Source: Candidatus Zixiibacteriota bacterium | Lineage (GTDB): Bacteria > Zixibacteria > MSB-5A5 > GN15 > FEB-12 | Direction of reading: 5' to 3' | DNA length: 9,474 nt | Assembly: GCA_016213305.1 (NCBI GenBank) | Contig: JACRAV010000044.1 | Coordinates: 1-9,474 of the forward strand | Shown: piece after piece, positions 5,603 to 9,474 of the stretch | Numbering within the stretch: the first letter of the stretch is position 1 | Layout of the letters: each line of letters begins with the position of its first letter | Notes under the pieces: model-generated | The model's input: only the letters and a program-made list of their open reading frames with translations | Database searches by the model: none | What the model was told of the DNA's origin: nothing | Program-made: the position numbers and the translations under genes

Positions 5603-7713
5603 CAGCGAATGAGCGCCACTTTGACCCTGCTTTCGGCCAGCAGTTCACGCTTGGTGGGGGTGCTGAACAGACGCGCATACACCAGATACACCCCCGATGC
5701 GACATCCTGGGCGGCGGCGTTCCGCATATTCCAGGTGGTTTCGTACAGTCCGCCGGCATGAACGCCAAGTCGATCCTCGCCCGAAAACGACGCCTGAATC
5801 GATTTCACCAGGTCACCGGCCACCGTGTAAATATCGATGGCAAGCAGAGGCGTGGCAGTGATATTCAGATTGCTCGTATCACCCGCCACCTGGAATCGAA
5901 ACGTCAGTCCGCGTCCGCCCATGTCGGCCACCACCGCCGGATTGGGATACGGGGTCAGCACGGCCGATGGCCTCGGAAGCACGACGCCGCCGGAATCGGC
6001 AAAGGCATAGCCGATCCTGGGCGACATCCCCCAGAACGAGTAATACCGATAGTCGTTGCTGGTCGGCGATATGATGACCGCGATCGATTTGTACCGATTG
6101 ACCTTATAGGCGTCGATCTCGATCCAGGTGGTCGCATTCGGGTCCACCGGCAGGATCGGGACAATGAATTTCTCGATCTCAAATGAATCCGCCGGGGCCT
6201 TCACCAGGTAAATAACAGTAATCCCCCATTCGATCAAACCGGGAGTCTGCACGCCAATGTAGATCGGAAGCACGCTGTCACATGAGATAGAGACGGCCGT
6301 CTTGACGTACAGGGAATCTTCGTGCGGAAGAAGTATGCTATCGCATGAGATTGCCACTGCCGTGTCTGGGTTTGCAGACGTATCTATCCTCACACAGCCG
6401 TAACAGCCACTCCTCGACTCCAGATTCTGCAACAGCAGATATCCGGTGCCGTTGTAATTGGGGCGGGCGAGACCGAAAGAATCTATGGCCACAAACTGCG
6501 GGTACTGATCGATGGTCAGAAATTGGCTTATCGGAATCGCCGGGTAGTTGGCGCGGTCGATATACCCGACCCCGGCCGGGGCAAAATCCGCGTACGGGCC
6601 TGTGAAATAGTTCCACAGTGAAAACTCATTGATCGCGGTGGCCAGACTCCCGTCCGGCGGGTCCGCGGCTCGCACAGCCGCGTCGCACGCCTCCAGAAAT
6701 TGCGGACCGACTCCCCGGGCGGCGCACTCCAGCCAGATATCCTTGATGATCCCTTTTCCGTACCGCTCGGCCAGATACTTCGCAAACACCCCCGCCGCGT
6801 ACGGGTGCAGATTGTTGACACCGCCAAACGCCTGCAGAGATACGGTCGGATAATTGTAGAAATACGGCAGATAGACGTAGTAATCATTGATGGCGTCGTA
6901 CACCTCATCTTCCATCCACACCGCCGACATCTCCATCCAGTACTGGCGGGGCGTGGCCAGCTGGTAATTCTCCTTTTCGCGGAAATCAATGCCGAACTGG
7001 ACGGCATGAAAATACTCGTGCGCCATCGTCACCCGGACGGCGTCGAGAGGGCGGTTCGCATACGGGGTGATGTTCTGAAAATCGTTGTCGAGTTCAAGAA
7101 ACGACGTTGCCTTCATGGTGTCGGCCGGATTGGCGGAGATGAGTCGGGCCGAGTCGATATAGGTCAATCCGTAATACAAATACCCGACATTGAGCAGATA
7201 CACGTCGAACGCGCTGTCCCCGCCCGCCGCATAGAACCCGTCGCTCGGCGGCGCCGGGTATCCGAGCGTGTCGATAATATGGGTGTACACCGTATCGGCG
7301 ATCCGGGCCGTCATGACCACATAATCCGGCACCGAATCGACGAGCGTGCGCACCGACGGCTGATAAACCGCGTTTGTGCCGACTGTGTCGTAATGAATCA
7401 GAAATCGGCCGCTGGGGGACCGATATGCCTTGGGAAGCACAGGGCGGCCTTCCAGCCGCACGCCCAGCGACGCCAACAGCGCCGGATCGAGCCGGTCCCG
7501 GTTGAGCACGAAATCCGATACCGCCGACGTTCCGCATTTGTCCGGCGGGAGGGTGTCGGCGACCGCCGCCGCCTGCGACTGGATCTGTCCCGTCGCGATG
7601 CCGTAGGCGGTGATGATCCGCGTTTGATCTTCCACCGACAACGATTCGGCCATCGCCGACGCGGCCAGCCACAAAACTCCCGACACAATCCAAATCAGCT
7701 TATTCACTCTCAT
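5602..7713 (-). CDS. Secreted HExxH metalloprotease with C-terminal sorting-type domain
   Basis: 703 residues. A Sec signal peptide covers about 1-22 (MRVNKLIWIVSGVLWLAASAM, cleavage near AMA-ES). The pattern SGRFLIHYDTVGTNAV (101-116), then DGFY...FDVYLLNVGYLYYGLTYID, is typical of the putative metalloproteases sometimes labelled MXAN_6640 family. The zinc site is MAHEYFHAVQFG (H232, E233, H236). About 25 residues on, WMEMSAVWMEDEVYD (259-273) supplies candidate third ligands E261 or E268, as in gluzincins. Residues about 420-580 are beta-rich. The C-terminus (589-703) is a FlgD/T9SS-like domain: YPNPA, AIDIYTVAGDLVKSI, TTWNMRNAAAQDVASGVYLVYARL. It probably acts outside the cell or on its surface. 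Two near-identical segments around C457 and C478 are a 21-residue duplication. ATG at 7713 overlaps the PHP stop (ATGA). GAGG abuts the ATG, too close for a normal ribosome site. No substrate or regulator can be inferred. Confidence 0.85.
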   Translation of the reverse strand: MRVNKLIWIVSGVLWLAASAMAESLSVEDQTRIITAYGIATGQIQSQAAAVADTLPPDKCGTSAVSDFVLNRDRLDPALLASLGVRLEGRPVLPKAYRSPSGRFLIHYDTVGTNAVYQPSVRTLVDSVPDYVVMTARIADTVYTHIIDTLGYPAPPSDGFYAAGGDSAFDVYLLNVGYLYYGLTYIDSARLISANPADTMKATSFLELDNDFQNITPYANRPLDAVRVTMAHEYFHAVQFGIDFREKENYQLATPRQYWMEMSAVWMEDEVYDAINDYYVYLPYFYNYPTVSLQAFGGVNNLHPYAAGVFAKYLAERYGKGIIKDIWLECAARGVGPQFLEACDAAVRAADPPDGSLATAINEFSLWNYFTGPYADFAPAGVGYIDRANYPAIPISQFLTIDQYPQFVAIDSFGLARPNYNGTGYLLLQNLESRSGCYGCVRIDTSANPDTAVAISCDSILLPHEDSLYVKTAVSISCDSVLPIYIGVQTPGLIEWGITVIYLVKAPADSFEIEKFIVPILPVDPNATTWIEIDAYKVNRYKSIAVIISPTSNDYRYYSFWGMSPRIGYAFADSGGVVLPRPSAVLTPYPNPAVVADMGGRGLTFRFQVAGDTSNLNITATPLLAIDIYTVAGDLVKSIQASFSGEDRLGVHAGGLYETTWNMRNAAAQDVASGVYLVYARLFSTPTKRELLAESRVKVALIR
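6238..6363 (-). repeat. In-frame 63-base tandem duplication inside the metalloprotease gene
   Basis: Protein residues 451-471 begin TAVAISCDSILLP and residues 472-492 begin TAVSISCDSVLP, a 21-residue period with one residue deleted in the second copy. The DNA shows it too: 6265-6300 and 6325-6363 share CGGAAG, GCATGAGAT/ACATGAGAT and GCCGT blocks with scattered differences and a 3-base gap. Similarity fades after the first 12-13 residues of each unit. Each copy carries one cysteine (C457, C478), close to a CYGC pair (C437/C440). Confidence 0.6.
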
Positions 7714-8540
7714 CCTCGATATCTGCGTGCGCGTTGTTTCATAATTTCAAGGCATTCCGACGGCACCGGCAAAGATCCCACCGGCGCTTCGCGGCCACTG
7801 CGCCCGTGAAAATCCGACCCGCCCGACACAATCAACCCGTGCGATCTGGCCGCCTGCTTTGCCCGACGCACATCGGCCGGCTTGTGCGAATAGTGCCAGC
7901 ACTCCACGCCATCCAGACCCCACGGGACGAGCGCCTCTATATGCCGCCACATGTCGCCGATCGCCGGATGCGCCAGCACCGCCACCCCGCCGGCCGCGTG
8001 AACCAGATCAAACGCCTCGCGCGGCTCCAGGCGTGGTTTCGGCACATACGCCGGTCCGCCATTTCCAATGTACGACCGGAACGCCTCCTCGTACACCTTG
8101 GTCCTGCCCAGGCGGAAGAGCGTTTCGGCCACATGCGGCCGACCAATCACCCCGCCTCCGGCCGTGGTCAATACCTGCTCAAAAGTAATGTCTAAACCCA
8201 GCTTTTGCAACCGCTCCACCATCTCCCGCCCCCGGCTGTCCCGCCGCTCCTGAAACAGCGCCAGCGCCCGATCAAACCCCGGATTTTCTGGATCGAAACA
8301 GTAGGCGAGGATGTGCAGGTCGTCATCGTTGATCCGGGCCGACAACTCGGTCCCCGACACCAGTTCCGGATCGCTCTCGTCTCGTAACCGGGCGACTTCC
8401 CGCCACCCGGTGAGCGTGTCATGATCGGTAACCGAGAAAGCCGACAGTTTCGCCCCTCGAACATGGGTCAGAAGTTCCGCGGGGGAAACCACACCGTCCG
8501 AATGGATGGTGTGCATGTGAAGGTCGATCGGGCGCGGCAT
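7710..8540 (-). CDS. PHP-domain phosphoesterase, RNase AM / TrpH (YciV) type
   Basis: 276 residues, close to the 290 or so of E. coli YciV. All PHP metal ligands are visible: DLHMHTIHSDG (H8, H10, D15), VTDHDT (H40), GTELSA (E65), DLHILAY (H76), GRPHVAETL (H136), LAHPA (H191) and GSDFHG (D243, H245). Between E65 and H136 is the helical insertion (about 86-130) characteristic of this subfamily. Characterised relatives remove the 3'-phosphate of 3',5'-nucleoside bisphosphates such as pAp, or act as a 5'-to-3' exoribonuclease trimming rRNA 5' ends, using Mn ions in the cytoplasm. Which of these applies cannot be told from sequence. The ATG at 8540 shares a base with the upstream stop (TGATG), and its own stop overlaps the protease start (ATGA). 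It differs clearly from the CehA-type PHP protein at 124-1170, which lacks this insertion. Confidence 0.92.
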   Translation of the reverse strand: MPRPIDLHMHTIHSDGVVSPAELLTHVRGAKLSAFSVTDHDTLTGWREVARLRDESDPELVSGTELSARINDDDLHILAYCFDPENPGFDRALALFQERRDSRGREMVERLQKLGLDITFEQVLTTAGGGVIGRPHVAETLFRLGRTKVYEEAFRSYIGNGGPAYVPKPRLEPREAFDLVHAAGGVAVLAHPAIGDMWRHIEALVPWGLDGVECWHYSHKPADVRRAKQAARSHGLIVSGGSDFHGRSGREAPVGSLPVPSECLEIMKQRARRYRG

Positions 8541-9474
8541 CAGAGGCGCGACTCGACATGCTGTTTGATCTCGTCGGCCAGCTCCATCGCCTCGCGCCGC
8601 AGAGTTTGCACGTCGCGGCGCATGCCCGCCACAAAATCCTGATCTTTAAGCGAGGCGAGATTGATCCGCACGTTGTATCCGGCCCCTTCCACCGCCGTCA
8701 TACCCATCAGCCCGGCAACTCCCGCATCGGAAACCGAGTTCTGGTTTCCTTTCACCGCCACGATTTTGGCCAGTTTGAGGACTTCGACCGCATTTTGCAT
8801 GACCGTCAGCGGCACTTCGGCCGCCCGCTTGGTCGCCTTTTCGATTGCCGAATCGCGATGCGCAATCTCTTCCGGTGTCCCCTTGGGAAGCTTGAATGCA
8901 TCCATGACCGCGTTGAAAGCGTGCTTATCGTCGTCGATCAGTCGTTCCAGTTCTTTGCGCAAGGCATCCGCCCGGTCGCGAATATCGCTTAGTTCTTCTT
9001 TAACTTCGACATACTGCTTCCTGGAGACTGTCAACCGACAGACCATCGCGGTCAGCGCCGCTGCCAGCGCGCCCGCCGAGGCCGACACCGAACCGCCCCC
9101 CGGGGCGGGGGTCGATGACGCCACCTGATCGTAAAAACTCTCCTGCACCGGTTCGCCAAAGGTCCCGGCCGCTTTCAATTTTTCTTCCAGAAGTTGGTTC
9201 TTCGAGAAATTCTCCAGCCGCAGATAGAAATCCGCCACGTCGACAATCGCCTCCGTCGGCACCAGCCCCACGATTTCCGACGACGTCACATTCACCCCGT
9301 ACCGGGCCGCCTCGCTCTTGATCGTCTCGAACACCCGGAAGAGCGGCGTCTTCTGGTAATTGGTCATGTTCATCGACACCTGGACCTGATTACGTTCCTT
9401 GATCTCAAACCCAAGCGCCTTGACGAACCGATATCCCCCTTGCAGATTTTTGACCGCGTCGGCGATCTTGTCCG
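8540..9474 (-). CDS. ftcD: Fused glutamate formiminotransferase / formimino-THF cyclodeaminase, 5' end missing
   Basis: The frame is open to the window edge, so about 310 C-terminal residues are visible and the start lies outside. The first visible part (about 1-105) is the end of a formiminotransferase: FVKALGFEIKERNQVQVSMN, then TNYQKTPLFRVFE, EAARYGVNV and SEIVGLVP. After a short linker (LLEEKLKAAG) comes the cyclodeaminase domain with SSTPAPGGGSVSASAGALAA (about 120-139), a long helical hairpin (EVKEELSDIRDRADALRKEL), and the later SDAGVAGLMGMTAVEGAGYN. The fused enzyme moves the formimino group from N-formimino-L-glutamate to tetrahydrofolate, then releases ammonia to give 5,10-methenyl-THF, linking histidine breakdown to one-carbon metabolism in the cytoplasm. 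The in-frame GTG/ATG codons at 9379 and 9373 lie inside the conserved VQVSMNMTNY segment and are not starts. The N-terminal catalytic histidine is outside the window. The stop overlaps the PHP start (TGATG). Confidence 0.95.
   Translation of the reverse strand, partial: DKIADAVKNLQGGYRFVKALGFEIKERNQVQVSMNMTNYQKTPLFRVFETIKSEAARYGVNVTSSEIVGLVPTEAIVDVADFYLRLENFSKNQLLEEKLKAAGTFGEPVQESFYDQVASSTPAPGGGSVSASAGALAAALTAMVCRLTVSRKQYVEVKEELSDIRDRADALRKELERLIDDDKHAFNAVMDAFKLPKGTPEEIAHRDSAIEKATKRAAEVPLTVMQNAVEVLKLAKIVAVKGNQNSVSDAGVAGLMGMTAVEGAGYNVRINLASLKDQDFVAGMRRDVQTLRREAMELADEIKQHVESRL

Noticed and set aside
6700..7809. Long plus-strand open frame (369 codons) opposite the metalloprotease
   Set aside because: It is antisense to a gene with clear signal peptide and zinc motif. 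The translation is rich in Arg, His and Ile, with no domain, as expected for a shadow frame in GC-rich coding DNA.
8540..9379. A stand-alone cyclodeaminase starting at GTG 9379
   Set aside because: The frame stays open to 9474 and encodes formiminotransferase sequence (KALGFEIKERNQVQ) upstream, so the gene is a 5'-truncated fusion.
1..9474. CRISPR arrays, tRNA/rRNA genes, transposases, phage genes, defence systems
   Set aside because: None of their hallmarks was seen on either strand; the window is almost fully occupied by the eight listed genes.

Overview
The window is a gene-dense, GC-rich bacterial segment with every supported gene on the minus strand, so transcription runs from high to low coordinates. 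The outer-membrane barrel protein and the Sec-exported metalloprotease point to a diderm. The metalloprotease has a FlgD/T9SS-like C-terminal domain (YPNP start, VASGVYLV end). That combination fits the FCB superphylum, for example candidate Zixibacteria or a relative; this placement is inference only.

Upstream block (9474 down to 3114), five genes: (1) the C-terminal part of a fused glutamate formiminotransferase/formimino-THF cyclodeaminase, cut by the window edge; (2) a PHP phosphoesterase of the RNase AM/TrpH type; (3) a large secreted HExxH metalloprotease; (4) a small membrane protein resembling an ECF-transporter S component; (5) a TonB-dependent-receptor-like outer-membrane protein. 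Each junction is a 1- or 4-base stop/start overlap (TGATG, ATGA, TGATG, ATGA), so this looks like one translationally coupled transcript.

Downstream block (3042 down to 124), three genes: an HD-domain hydrolase, a UMF1/Atg22-like MFS transporter and a CehA/McbA-type PHP metallohydrolase, also with overlapping ends. It is separated from the upstream block by about 70 bases, which hold a promoter-like TTGACT-17-GATATT. Its predicted transcription start falls almost on the HD start codon, which would give a leaderless mRNA. The last 123 bases (1-123) are non-coding and unusually rich in CGTCG/CGACG palindromes, and include a GCCCTGAGC...GAAGGGC hairpin.

The most interesting point is gene order 4-5: a possible inner-membrane vitamin/cofactor-binding S component directly coupled to an outer-membrane receptor, suggesting a two-membrane uptake route whose substrate is unknown. 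Other points are a 21-residue cysteine-containing duplication in the metalloprotease, two unrelated-subfamily PHP enzymes in one locus, and the lack of well-placed Shine-Dalgarno sites. No RNA genes, CRISPR arrays, IS elements or plus-strand genes were supported.
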